A model generated the notes under the pieces. That model was not told the origin of the DNA and made no database searches. It saw only the letters and a list, made by a program, of their open reading frames with translations. Below are positions 1 to 11,599 of a stretch of DNA of 64,000 nt, in pieces. Origin of the DNA: Hemerocallis citrina (lineage: Eukaryota > Streptophyta > Magnoliopsida > Asparagales > Asphodelaceae). Each line of letters begins with the position of its first letter. Within the stretch, counting starts at the first letter, position 1. The stretch spans positions 251,203,228 through 251,267,227 of the forward strand of contig CM030358.1 in the NCBI GenBank assembly GCA_017893485.1, read 5' to 3'. Position numbers and translations under genes: made by a program.

Positions 1-173
1 GGTGGCACGAATCTCGAGACGGACTCAGTTTCCAAGAAAATGCTATTTTGTCGTTTAGCGACGCTGGCAAGATCTGGGTCGTTGGATGGTGGCACGAATC
101 TCGAGACGGGCTCAGTTTCCAAGAAAACGCTATCTTGTCGTTTAGCGACGCTGGCAAGATCTGGGCCGTCTGA
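1..173. repeat. 87-bp tandem repeat, two copies at window edge
   Basis: The unit beginning GGTGGCACGAATCTCGAGAC starts at 1 and again at 88, and the two copies are nearly identical. The same opening words recur near 1123 without the rest of the unit. The array probably continues to the left. It lies in the hypervariable 3' part of element A, between the plus-strand genes and the missing 3' LTR. Confidence 0.8.
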
Positions 174-1350
174 TCGAGATCTTACACGAATGTTGAGGAG
201 AAAGTGAATTTTCTCCGTTTTGGGGCTCGGATGGGCACTTGCTCGGTTAGCCGACCGGGAGTCTGAGGGTTTATGAGTCGGCAAGGGCGATGGCGAGCCG
301 TTGGACCTTCATGAGAAGGCCGAGCTGAGCTACTGGCTGCCCTCAGGGAGCATTAATGGCACCCCAGGATTTGTGCGGCGTTCCAACTTCCTGGGGTCAT
401 TAAAATGGCGTCCTCTAATTAATGCGTGGCGCTTCAGCTCCCTAGGCGTGACTGCTGGGCTTCCGTCGCTTGGTCTCCCGAGGGCCATAATGGCTGGTCC
501 TTGGGGGGAGGTTATAAATACCCTGCTTTCCCTGTAGCTTCGATCACAGCAATGGTGGTTCATCGACCATCGGAGGTGTCTGCCTTGGGCTGATGCCTAT
601 TTTTTGAAAAATTCTAACCCTGAGAGCGTCGGATGGGTGGTCACTCTTCCGCCGTGATCTTCTCCTGACTCTGACGGCCCCGATTCGAATGTTAGGGTCA
701 GGGGAGATCAGGGCAGAAGGGATGACGACCGGAGTCTGGACCCAGGGGACAAGGTGCCTCGGACGGATGGGTCTTCTCCGATCTCTGTCTTCCTTTCGGG
801 CTGACGGCTTTTGATGGTTGTCAGTTCGAAGGAGCTAGAGATGGGAGGTGGGCCGATCTGCCTTCTGACTGGGCCTCACGCGATGGTGGTTTTTCTTCCA
901 CCCTTGAACGATTCGTGGTTTCGGCTTCTGAGGCCGTAAGCCTCGAGTTGCTCACGGGTGAGAGGGGAACCGACCGAGTCCTGGGGCCCGGGGCGCTCGC
1001 CGAGGGCGGGTGCCTTAAAACTTTTAATCCAAATTTTCTCTTGCTTCCTGGGACAGATGCGGGGTGTCCGGGTCCGAAGTGCTTCATCCGGGCGATGTGG
1101 CGCGATCTGAGCCGGTGGAAGGTGGCACGAATCTCGAGACGGGCTCTTGTTCGGCAGCCGACCGGGCTCTTTGATGTTGGGGTCGGATTGCACGTCGCTC
1201 GGATTTTGATCCCGTGTGTGCCGAGCTATTTGACTTGTGTCGAAACGTTTTGTCTTTTCCCCAACCGTTGCTGCTCGGTCACAAAGTCGTTTGGGCTTTC
1301 GTAAGAGTCGCGCCCTTACGTAATGAAGTCCAAGAGACTTTTTCTTTTAC
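174..1350. other. Noncoding 3' region of element A
   Basis: This GC-rich stretch upstream of the plus-strand gene 1 holds no ORF I would support. It has a TATA-like TATAAATA at 513-520 preceded by segments resembling the gene-1 promoter region of element B (about 46100-46330). This suggests a duplicated or older promoter. A partial copy of the 87-bp repeat lies at about 1123-1145. Confidence 0.5.
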
Positions 1351-1357
1351 TATAAAA
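1351..1357 (+). promoter_or_regulatory. TATA box of plus-strand gene 1 (element A)
   Basis: TATAAAA on the plus strand lies 200 bp before the ATG of gene 1 at 1551 and is followed by a pyrimidine-rich leader. Element B has the same word at 46328 in the same relation to its gene 1. This supports a promoter independent of the LTR. The assignment is inferred from sequence; transcription was not seen. Confidence 0.6.
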
Positions 1358-1550
1358 CTTCACTTCCCCCACCCTCAATCTCATTATTCACTTTTACTTT
1401 CTTACTCAAGTTTTTACTTCTCACCATCGAAGTTTTTTGCTCCTGGGTGGCGCTGCTAGCTGTCGCAGCAAGGCATTTCTTTGCTCCAGCGAACTTTTCC
1501 GACCGTAACAGTCACTTCAAGATCAGTCTCTCTCCTCTCTCTTTAGAAAA

Positions 1551-3882
1551 ATGGTTAAGATTACTTCTTCGGATGAGACCCCCGCCTCGGACCGAGTCGT
1601 CAGTCGAGCGGGTAAAGAGAAGGAGGTGGTAGAGTCGACCGAGCTGACCGTGGTCCGGCTGAGCAAGAGTGGGGAGGTCGCCGAGCTACCCCAGGATGTT
1701 GCAGCGAGCTCCCGGAAGGGTGAGGGTGTCGTGACGGTCATAGAGCAGCCGAGGATGGCAGGGGAGTTCTGTTGGCAGCCGATCGTTCTGTCGAGCGTGG
1801 GGGGAGTTCGGAGCTACTCCGAAGAGATGCTGGAGAAGGTGACCCAGGGCACCGCCAAGTCGGTAGAGGAGAACGAGCCGAGAGAGTTGTCTGAGGTGGA
1901 CCAGATCACTTCGGTCCTTACGGAGGCTGATCTGCATCGGATCCGGACCGGATTCCAGATCCCTGCCGAGTACAGGCTACTTCTCCCTGGACCAGGTTTC
2001 CGAGCCTGCACGTCGTCTTCGGTCACACGTGCATTTTTCCACTCGACTCTTTGGCCACCGGGCTTCGTTTGCCGCTGCATCCGTTCATTGTCGAGGTCCT
2101 CAATTGGTACGGCTTGTGCCCTGCCCAACTGATGCCGAACACTTGGAGGCACGTCTTGGCATTTGTTCTTCAGTATCAAGAGATCAGTGCCGAGCCAAGT
2201 CTGTTTCTCCTTCGGAGCCTTTACCGTCCTTGTCAGCCGAACAGGAACGAGCAGAGGTTTTACCTTTTGCCGCGGACAGGCGTGAAGTTGATCGAGAACC
2301 CAGACTCGATCAAGCATTGGAAGGAGAAGTACTTCATTGTCCGAGCTCCGGAACCCTGGGCAATTCCGATAGCTTGGTCGAGGGAGGGCCTGCCCAAGCG
2401 AGCGAAGAAGGAGCCAGTGCTTGGTGACGAGGAGACGGAAGTTCTCAAGAAACTCCTCGGTCTGCCGACTCTTAGTTGGAAGGACATCACCGAGGAGGCT
2501 CTGTTCCGAGGGGGTCTCAGTCCGATCGACCCCAGTACGCCTCTGGTATTTTTACTTTTTGCTTGAAGTTCTTGAAAATTTTTCTAAGTTTTTTCATTCG
2601 GTTTGTGCAGAGTCTTCCAAGATGGACTATAGGGCGTTGATGGCGAAGGCCAAGGCGTCCTGGGAGCAGGAGACGAGAAAGAAGAAGAGACCCTCGACAG
2701 GGCCTCAGGGCGGCCGAGCGCCGAAGATACCTTCGGTCCCAAAGACCGCCGACCTGCAAGAGGTTGTTGTTCCGGATGCCGATCCCGAGCAAGACCAGGT
2801 CACGGCCTCCGAACTTCCTGTCTCGGATGTGCCGACTCCAACGGCGAAGACTGATGCTCCCGGCTCGTCGAGCGGCGCGTTCAACGTGAGCGCGGCATTA
2901 GCCCTTAACGTTCTGCCCCTCACTGCCGAAGCGGAGAAGATTCTGACCGAGGAGCATAAGCGGATCTTCGTCCCGAACTGGCAAGTAATGAAGGTCGACG
3001 GCTTCTTGGGGGACGGCAATATTTGTATGCAGGCGGTGAAGCACCTGCCGACCCCAAAGGACCGAGCGGCGCTTAAGTCCAGAGAGGTCGGGGATGCTAC
3101 AATGAAGATCGCTCGGAACACGATGTCGGTAAGTAGACCGAACACTTTCTTCTTGAAGCATTTCTTTCGAAATTTTCAAAGTTTTTAGGTCCGGATTCTA
3201 ACTGTTTGTTTTCTTTCCAGACCTTCTGCCACTTCAACTTTTTGCTCGAAGAGTTCGCGAGCAAAGAACAGGAGCTGTCGGCGCTGTGCGACCGGGAGAG
3301 GTCGGAGCGCGTGAAGGCTGTGAAGCTGTTCGAAGCCGAGCAACTCCTCTCGGCAAAGCGCGGTGCCGAAGTGGCGAGGTTGGAGGCGAAGCTGGCCGAA
3401 GCCATGCAGCGGTCGGCGGACGAGGCGGCCAAGCTGAGGCCTCGGAGAAGGAGAATGCCGAGCTCAAGGAGGAGCTGGCCAAAGCCCGGTCGGAGGCGGA
3501 GAAAGCTCGGAAGGAGACCGAGAGGATCAGGGCCAAGCACCAATCGAAGGTTGCGAAGGCGAAGAGGGCTGTCCAGCAAGAGGCCGAGCAGCACATGTTT
3601 AAGAACATGGAGGACGCATACGGCCGAGCCCTGCTTCATATTGCTGCTCGGAACCCGGGGTTCGACACATCCTCCTACCACTTCTACGACCCCGTGGAGG
3701 GAGAGGAGGAGCTTCCCTCGGCAATGCTCAGCCCCGAGGGACAGGCCGGCGGTGTCGAAGGCACGGGCGAGACAGAGGCCGAGGGTGAGGAGGAGGACGA
3801 CTCCGAGGACGAGGACGTGGACGAGGACATGGGAATCGTCGGGGGGTCAGAAGACCCGAGCGACAAAAAGGTCGACCCCTGA
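1551..3882 (+). pseudogene. Gene 1 of the antisense module (Transposase_28-like), broken
   Basis: Three exons are inferred: 1551-2534, 2611-3128 and 3221-3882. Introns start with GTACGC and GTAAGT and end in GTGCAG and TTCCAG. The start is an ATG, and the stop is TGA at 3880. Exon 1 carries a domain like Pfam Transposase_28 (PF04195, 'putative gypsy type transposon'), with FQIPAEY, LLLPGPG and LPLHPF words, then a basic patch. Exons 2-3 form a charged coiled coil and end in a very acidic tail. A frameshift near 2030-2050 splits the domain and a second lies near 3440 in the coiled coil. It runs opposite to gag-pol. The biochemical role is unknown; related extra genes occur in Tat elements such as Grande. 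Confidence 0.75.
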
Positions 3883-4089
3883 CTTGGTTGCGTCTTTAGT
3901 CTTTTTTTTTTTTTTTTGTAACGCCGGACCGCGGACTGGCCACCGCTCTTGTAATGCTTTTTTGAGTTTTGAATGAAAACACTTTTTGTTTGGCCAAAAA
4001 TTTTCCAAGTGTTAGACCTCGGATTTTGTGTTTGACTAGCCGCAAAATTTCTCAAAGTGTTGGGCATCAGATTTATCTTTGCTTTTCAG

Positions 4090-4929
4090 GTGAAGTTTGG
4101 TCCGATCACAGAGGTTTCGTACCTTCGTAAGGAGCTGAAAGAAACGAAGCGAGCGCTTTCCCATAGCCGAGAGAGGCAATTTTTTATGCTCTTGAAGTTG
4201 GAGGAGATAAAAGCGGCAGCGAGGGGGTATTGTCGTGAGTTGAAGCAACTATGGAAGCAACCTCAAGCTTCTGGTCTCGAAGGTGAGATGGAGCGGCTTC
4301 GTAGGGAGCTTTTCGTTGCCGAGCAAAAGAATAACGAGCTCTTGGCCGAGATCCGTCACTTGGAGGTAACGGAGAAAGAACATTCGGCGGAAGGAGAGAA
4401 GTTAGCTTCCGAGTTGGAGAAGTTGTCATCCGAGCGCCAAAAGTTGCTGGCCAAGGTCGACAAGCTTAGGAAAATTACGATAGACAGGGGGATCGAGGTC
4501 ACCCATTATCGACGTCTTGCGACCGATAGTGCCAATGTTGCGGGCTCGTCGAGACCTCCTCGTTTGAAGATGTCATCGAAGGATGACGTTCTGAGAGATA
4601 GGATTATTGAGCTGGAGGAAGAGATCGCGTCGCTCAAGCCTCTGCCTGAGAGGGCCAACATTCGTAGTACGTCGTGTACTCGCGAAGAGAGCGAGAGAGG
4701 GATTACTTTCTATGAACTTGCGACTCGTTTGCCTGCGGTGAGGCGGAGTCCTGCTGACGCTCAGAGTAGTGTAGCTGTCTCGTCTAGCGGCGCCTCAGTT
4801 GGCTCCACAGTTATAGTTAGCGGCGAAGAGGGATCTCGCTTCGCTGGTTTGGAATCGAGCTCGGAGGTCAGGCGTCGCCGACCCCGGGTTTCCTTGAACC
4901 GGAGCGTTTCCCTTCCTAAGAAGCACTAA
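4090..4929 (+). CDS. Gene 2a of the antisense module: coiled-coil protein
   Basis: This uninterrupted coding exon follows a 3' splice-site-like TTTTCAG at 4083-4089 and ends with TAA at 4927. No ATG precedes it in frame, so an upstream exon is likely; its donor was not located. The roughly 280-residue product is rich in Glu, Lys and Leu heptads. It then carries the words STSCTR, ERGITFYE and SSSGASVG and a basic C-terminus (EVRRRRPRVSL). The same C-terminal words occur in gene 2 of element B. A coiled-coil nuclear protein is an inference from composition only. It is the only antisense-module exon in A without an obvious break. Confidence 0.65.
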   Translation: MKFGPITEVSYLRKELKETKRALSHSRERQFFMLLKLEEIKAAARGYCRELKQLWKQPQASGLEGEMERLRRELFVAEQKNNELLAEIRHLEVTEKEHSAEGEKLASELEKLSSERQKLLAKVDKLRKITIDRGIEVTHYRRLATDSANVAGSSRPPRLKMSSKDDVLRDRIIELEEEIASLKPLPERANIRSTSCTREESERGITFYELATRLPAVRRSPADAQSSVAVSSSGASVGSTVIVSGEEGSRFAGLESSSEVRRRRPRVSLNRSVSLPKKH

Positions 4930-5011
4930 ACATGTTGTATTATGTCTTTCTAAGTTATTGTAAAACCCTGTTGTAGCGTCGGTCTAGTTGTATGTAGGGC
5001 TACTTTATTTG

Positions 5012-5017
5012 AATAAA
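5012..5017 (+). terminator. Poly(A) signal after gene 2a
   Basis: AATAAA lies 83 bp after the gene 2a stop on the plus strand, in a T-rich trailer. Element B has AATAAA at 49857-49862, a similar distance after its gene 2. Confidence 0.55.
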
Positions 5018-5152
5018 AACCTTTGCTTTGCTTCTGTGTAACTTCCAATCTCTGACAACTTACTCAAAGTCTGAAAGTTTGATTGAAAATTCTTGAAGTG
5101 TTGGGCTTCAGCAGTGTTTAAAATTTTGTTGTTTGACTCTTCTTCTTTTCAG

Positions 5153-5634
5153 CTTGTGGTGGTGGCTGAAGACGTCGAGCCTGCTCGCTCGGATGACAAT
5201 GCTCGAGCCGAGGCTGTCTCAGGGGTGACGAGGCTGTGCTTGGGGAGGTGCCGAGAGCGGCTCTATGAAGTCGAGCTGGGATTGCGCCGAGCCGAAAGCG
5301 AGCGGAACCATCTTCAGCTCATCCTAGGCCAGCGGGACATCGAGATCCGGCGTCTGGAGAGCAGGATCGCCGAGATGACCCCGTAGGAGAGGACGAAGGT
5401 TCGGCGACCGCCTTTAGCAACACTCTTCGGATCCAGTGCGTTCGGCACAATTTGTCAAAAATAACAGCGGAGAGGGACGATCTGCTTTCCGAGATCTGTC
5501 ACCTGCATACTGTAGAGGCGGAGCTTCGGATGGAGGGAAAGGGACTGGTGGCCGAGGTGGCCAAACTGATGACCGAGCGGGACGAGCTGACGGCCGAGGT
5601 CGACGCACCGAAGTGTAGTGGGTCGGCATTGTAA
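5153..5634 (+). pseudogene. Gene 2b: truncated second copy of the coiled-coil gene
   Basis: It follows another TTTTCAG acceptor-like site (5146-5152). The start matches the start of element B gene 2 (LVVVAEDVEP against LVVVAQGVEH, then the shared RCRERLYEVELGLRRAE). A TAG at 5384 comes with a frame change. The coding match resumes with ITAERDDLLSEI and stops at TAA 5632, where B's gene continues for about 150 more residues. The conserved C-terminal motif is missing. In A it sits behind the full-length gene 2a, so it looks like a decayed tandem duplicate. Confidence 0.65.
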
Positions 5635-5879
5635 TTTTTGTACTTTAAGGCCTTGTGACCTTGTTGTACGGAAGAGTCGCTTTGTACTGTATCCCAATTA
5701 TTAATAACATTTCTTTCTCGAACTCGCATGTCCTTTGTAACTTTGTGTAGTCGTTTTGTTTGTGACTGTGTTCATCGCGCCGAGGTCTCTGTGCCGACCT
5801 CTTGCTCGCTCGGCCAGTGGTGCCGAGCAGCGCTCTGGTCTCCTAATCTTACAAACTTGCGAGATGGGCCGAGCTTTAC

Positions 5880-6700
5880 CTAATAGTGGGCTCGCTGGCC
5901 ATCGTAAGAGTAGTTCGACGGCTGTGGGAGCAATTCCGAATGGTGACCCACTCCTAGCTCGCTTAGAAGCGAGCTTGCGGAGTATAATCGAGCCAAGTGT
6001 TGGACTCCGGAACCATCGTTAGAGTTCAACGGTCGTGGGAGCAATTCCGAATGGTGACCCACTCCTAGCCCGCTTAGAAGCGCACTTGCGGAGTAGAATC
6101 GAGCCAAGTGTTGGACTCCGGAACCATCGTTAGGGTTCAACGGTCGTGGGAGCAATTCCGAATGGCGACCCACTCCTAGCTCGCTTAGAAGCGCGCTTGC
6201 AGAGTAGAATCGAGCCAAGTGTTGGACTCCGGAACCATCGTTAGAGTTCAACGGTCGTGGGAGCAATTCCGAATGGCGACCCACTCCTAGCTCGCTTAGA
6301 AGCACGCTTGTGGAGTAGAATCGAGCCAAGTGTTGGACTGCGGAACCATCGTTAGAGTTCAACGGTCATGGGAGCAATTCCGAATGGCGTCCCACTCCTA
6401 GCTCGCTTAGAAGCGCGCTTGTGGAGTAGAATCGAGCCAAGTGTTGGACTCCGGAACCATCGTTAGGGTTCAACGGTCGTGGGAGCAATTCCAAATGGCG
6501 ACCCAGTCCTAGCTCGCTTAGAAGCACGCTTGCGGAGTAGAATCTAGCCAAGTGTTGGACTCCGGAACCATCGTTAGAGTTCAACGGTCGTGGGAGCAAT
6601 TCCGAATGGCGATCCACTCCTAGCTCGCTTAGAAGCGCGCTTGCGGAGTAGAATCGAGCCAAGTGTTGGACTCCGGAACCATCGTTAGAGTTAAGATTAA
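5880..6700. repeat. 111-bp tandem array, seven copies
   Basis: The word CAATTCC recurs at 5931, 6042, 6153, 6264, 6375, 6486 and 6597, a strict 111-bp period. Because 111 is a multiple of three, the minus strand stays open as a 37-residue repeat (with words such as GVQHLARFYSAS), broken once near 6363. The array lies just past the pol stop in element orientation. It is homologous to the array at 50160-51130 in element B, which has a different higher-order period. Confidence 0.9.
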
Positions 6701-6862
6701 AGGCAGAGAGTTGCAAACAGTTTTACCAGTAAAATATGAGAAAGCTTTCTTTATTGATTAAAGGTCAGCTGCTTCTAAAGTTGGGAGCCGATATTACATA
6801 TGAGAGACAACATTAGAGAAAATACAGGGGTAGGAGAGGAACGGTTCGACATCCTGAAATAC

Positions 6863-9800
6863 TTAGAGGGGTGCCGGGGCACCTTCTTGGTACTTCAAAA
6901 GATGGTCGGCATTCCAGGTCCTAGGGATTTCTCTGCCTTCGTGGTCTTCGAGACGGTAGGCTCCGGGCCGAACTACCCTTGCGATCTTGTAAGGTCCTTC
7001 CCAATTCGGAGCTAGTTTGCTCTTCTGATTGGGGAAGGAGATGGCTAGTTTTCTGAGGACCAAGTCGCCCTCCTTGAGATCGGTGGGTCGGACTCTCTTG
7101 TTGTACGCCAACTCGATCCTCGTCCGGTAGTTCTGTTGGCGGATTAACGCTCTTTCCTTCAGTTCGTCCACCAGGTCTAAGTTCGCCCGGAGTTCTCTGG
7201 CATTCTGTTCCTCGTTGTAGGCTGCGAGGCGAGGAGAAGGTATTCCGACTTCGAGAGGTATCACTGCCTCGGACCCATAGGTGAGGTTGAACGGAGAATC
7301 TCCTGTGGGGGTCCGTTTGTTGGTGCGGTAGTTCCACAGCACGTTGGGGAGCTGGTCGACCCATAAGCCTTTAGAACACCTGTCCAGTCTCTTCTTGATA
7401 CCAGAGAGGATCTGCCGGTTAGCATTCTCTGCCTGGCCATTCGACTGTGGGTGGGAGATGGAGGAGAAGCGTTGTTGGATGGCAAGGTCTTCACATAGAG
7501 CTCGGAATGCGGTCCCAGTAAACTGAGTTCCGTTGTCTGTTACGAGGACACGGGGGACATCGAATCGGCAGATGACGTTCTTCCAAAAGAATTGAAGTAC
7601 CTTGTTTTCGGTGATAGTGGCTACGGGCTCGGCCTCAATCCACTTCGAAAAGTAGTCGATGGCCACGACCAAGAACTTGAACTGGCCCGGAGCTGGAGGG
7701 AATGGCCCTAGTAAATCTATCCCCCACATTGCGAAGGGGATAGGACTTGATAGGAAAGCGAGGTTAGCTTGGGGGAGGTGACGAATGTTGGAATATCTCT
7801 GACAAGAGCCACATTGCCGAACGTGTCGCTCGGCGTCTTGGAGGAGAGTCGGCCAGAAGTATCCGTAATTCAGAGCTTTCCGAGCTAAATACCTAGACCC
7901 TGAATGTGCCCTGCCGATGCCTTCGTGGAGCTCCTGTAAGGCATAGTCGGCTTGTTCCGGGGAAAGGCATCTCAGGTATGGTCGGCCGTCTATCTGCGAG
8001 AAGGAGCGCTTGTACAAGATCCCCTCAATCAGGATGTACCGCTCGGCCCTGGTTCTTACTCCACGTTCTTCCTTGGGGTCCTCGGGGAGGAGTCCGTCCC
8101 TTAGGAATTCCACTAACGGTTTCATCCAATTATCTTGCAGTAGGACCGGCAATGACTCCACTGAGTCGAGGCTCTCGTCTTCTATGCTCGGTTTCAAGAG
8201 GACCTCAATCAAGACGGTCTGCTCGAGATCTTGGAGGGAGGATGAGGCCAACTTGGAGAGGGCGTCGGCCTGTGAATTCTTTTCTCGAGGGATTCGTTGG
8301 ATGAGCGCCTCTTCGAACCGGGCCATGAGGGTTTGGACTTTGACAAGGTACTTCGCCATCCGTTCATCTCGAGCCTCGTAATCGCCCAAGACTTGATTCA
8401 CAACCAGCTGAGAGTCACTATAGATTCGGAGGCGTTGCGCCCTGGCACTTCGGGCAAGTCCGAGGCCAGCGATTAGTGCCTCATACTCTGCTTCGTTGTT
8501 TGAGGCCTTGAAATTCATGCGGAGGGCATACTGGAGGACGAAGTCATCTGGACCTGTCAGGATGATACCGACGCCGCTTCCCTCGTTGCAAGAGGAACCG
8601 TCCACAAAAACCGTCCAGATGGGTGGTCCGTTCTCTGCTTGGCTGACCTCGGGGATGGTGCTCTCGACGATGAATTCCGCTAAGGCCTGAGCCTTTATTG
8701 CGGTCCGGGGCTGGTAGGAGATGTCATGTTGGCTCAGCTCGATGGACCATTTCATAAGCCGGCCTAAGGTTTTCGGCTTGTGGAGTACTTGTTTCAACGG
8801 TTGGTCGGTGAGGACCACAACCGAGTGGGACTGAAAGTATGGGCGGAGCTTCCTCGCTGCCATAATTAGGGCGTAGGCCATCTTTTCTATCTTCGGGTAG
8901 CGGAGCTCGGCGTCTCGAAGCACCTTGCTCACATAGTAGATGGGCCTCTAAGCCCGGTCTTCTTCCTTCACCAAAATAGCACTTAGGGTCTGCTCGGAAG
9001 CAGCTAAGTAGATGAAGAGGGTTTCCCCTGGAACGGGCTTGCTGAGCAGGGGAGGGTTGACCAAGTAGGCCTTCAGTTGGTTGAACGACTCCTGTTGCAG
9101 TTCGCCCCATTCAAAACCCTTGGCCCCCCTGAGAGCCTTGAAGAAGGGGAGGCACTTTTCCCCAGACTTCGAAAGGAATCGCCCAATAGCGGCGAGGCGA
9201 CCCGTAAGCCTCTGCACTTCCTTGATGTTCCGGGGTGGGGTCATGTCCAGTATGGCCTTAATTTTTTCAGGATTTGCTTCGATCCATCGCTGGCTGACCA
9301 TGAAGCCGAGGAACTTTCCTGACGAGACCCCGAACGCACACTTGTTCGGATTAAGCCTCATGTTGTGCCTTCTCAGTACGCCGAATGCCTCTTGTAGGTC
9401 GGCCCTGTGGTCGGTACCTCGGATGCTCTTCACGAGCATGTCGTCAATGTATACTTCCATGTTGCGGCCTATCTGGCTTTGGAAGACTTTATTGACGAGG
9501 CACTGGTAGGTGGCTCCAGCATTCTTTAACCCGAACGGCATAACTCTATAATAGTAGAGGCCCTGGTCGGTAATGAAGGAAGTCTTCGGGATGTCTGGGG
9601 GGAACATTCGTATCTGGTTGTAGCCGGAGAAGGCGTCCATGAAGCTGAGGAGCTCATGGCCCGAGGTGGCATCGATGAGGGTGTCGATATTTGGGAGAGG
9701 GAACGGATCCTTCGGACATGCCTTATTCAAGTCTGTGAAGTCAATGCATATCCTCCAGGAACCATTGGACTTCTTAACCATGACGACATTGGAGAGCCAC

Positions 9801-10497
9801 TCGGGATAGTTCACCTCCTGTATGAACCGAGCTTTTAGGAGTTTGTCCACCTCCTCCTTGATGGCTTGTTGTCGCTCGGGAGCGAATTTACGCCTCTTCT
9901 GCTGAACCGGTCTACACCCCGGTTCGACGCTGAGGCGGTGCACTAGAAGCTCCTCGGAAATCCCGGGCATATCCGCGGCGACCAAGCAAATATGTCGCGG
10001 TTCTTCCGGATGCACTGCACCAAGTCGGAACATAGGGAAGTTGGTAGGAATTTGCTGATGAGGAACTTTCGGCTCGGGTCCTCGTCCAAGAAGAGCACTT
10101 CTTCCAATTCGTCCGTCGGCTCGGACGTTGGTCGGACGTTCGGCTCGGGGATCTCTAGAGTCTCGAGGGAGAGCACCGGACCCCCAGTGGAAGTCATGTA
10201 GCATTTCCGAGCCGTCTCTTGGCTGCCTTTGACTTCTCCCACTCCCGCCCGGGTGGGGAACTTCATCTTGAGGTGGTACGCCGAAGGAACGGCTTCCAGG
10301 GCAGCTAGGCCAGGTCGGCCCAAGATGACATTGTATGCAGCCGGGACATCGACGACCATAAAGTCCATCGGCTCTGTCCGGGTGGTAGGGGTCTTCCCAG
10401 CAGTTACGTCCAGGGTGATAACCCCTTCGACAGTTACTGGCACCCCCGTGAACCCGTGGAGTGTGTAGCCAGCCGGTTTGAGGCGATCCCGGGATAG
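6863..10497 (-). pseudogene. pol: Element A pol: RT, two RNases H, integrase; broken
   Basis: In minus-strand order it shows the protease C-terminal region, RT with YIDDM, an RT-linked RNase H, a second RNase H (VDGSS, NNEAEYEALI, SDSQL), then integrase. Integrase shows an HHCC-like zinc region, DLLGP, TDNGTQF and GQAENANRQ (the D, D and E positions). Breaks are a one-base deletion near 9977, just before the RT block, and a TAG at 8948-8950 where element B has Gln. Downstream of that stop, 689 codons are open to the end at 6863. The product would make and integrate cDNA in a cytoplasmic particle; this copy cannot encode it in one piece. Confidence 0.88.
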
Positions 10498-11591
10498 TTA
10501 CAGCCCTCGGAAGGCTGAGAGGAAGAGGATGTTCACGGAGCTCCCGTTGTCTACCAGGATCCTCTGCACTTTGAAGTTCGCCATGCGGAGGTCGATGACA
10601 AGTGCGTCGCAGTGGGAAGTTCGGACCCCCTCGAGGTCTTCATCAGAGAAAGTTACTGGGACGCCTAGGCCTTTGGGGGGAGGGGCGCCTTGAACTGAAT
10701 TGACCGCTCGGACGAAGGCCTTCTGAGAGGAGTTGGAAGAGCCCCCCATGGGGCCTCCGTGGATAAGGTGCAGAACACGCTCCTCCTCGAACTCGGGGGT
10801 TTCATCGCGTCGCTCGGAGCGCTTGTTAGCCCCTCGAGGCGGAGGAGTGGCGCGATCTCCCCGATCATTTGTTCTCACAAACTTAGCCAACTGCCCCCTC
10901 TGGATGAGGGCCTCTGTCTCGTTCTTCAGCGCCCGGCAGTCGTTGGTGTCATGGCCATGATCCTGTTGGTAACGGCACCACTTCTCCTTGTTCCTCTTCT
11001 TGGCTGGTGTAATGCCCTGATTTTTCAATTAATGAAAAATTATTTTATTTTGCACGTAGAGTGCACGTGCAATATTTTGGTTGAATTAAATCTTATAATT
11101 ATTTTTATGGTGATGTGTATAAATATTTAAATATGTGTTTTCAAATTATTTTTATACAAAAGCTTTTTTTAAATAGATAGAAAGCCTTATTTTAATTAGA
11201 TTAAAAAGCCTTTTCTTAAAGCCCAAAATGTATTTTATTTTATTTTATTTTAAAATAACTATTTTGGCCCATAAACTAAAGCCCATGGACTATATTTTTA
11301 TACAACTTGTCATGTAGAATACAATTTAAAAGACTATTTATTTTTATACAAAATTAAATGCACAATTTTTGGGCCTAGTTGCATGCACGTGCACTACACG
11401 TACACGTACAAATTGCATGCTTCTTCATGGCCGGTTGTGCTTCTTTTTGGAGGGAGATTCAAAAATAGTAATGGTGATCATGGTGGTGGTTACTTAGATG
11501 TGGGTAGTTATTGCAACTCCTACTCTCATCCTAGCCCTCCATCCTACAACCAACTAATTGATCCTAGCCCTCCATTCTATTTGATTTTTAG

Positions 11592-11599
11592 TATAAATA
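11592..11599 (+). promoter_or_regulatory. LTR TATA box of solo LTR E
   Basis: TATAAATA followed by a C-rich run lies 584 bp from the LTR start. Element C LTRs have the same word and C-rich run about 555 bp from their sense start, so this is the likely U3 promoter. Confidence 0.6.

Noticed and set aside
5880..6700. CRISPR-like regular repeats
   Set aside because: Units are contiguous 111-bp tandem repeats without unique spacers, inside a plant retrotransposon.
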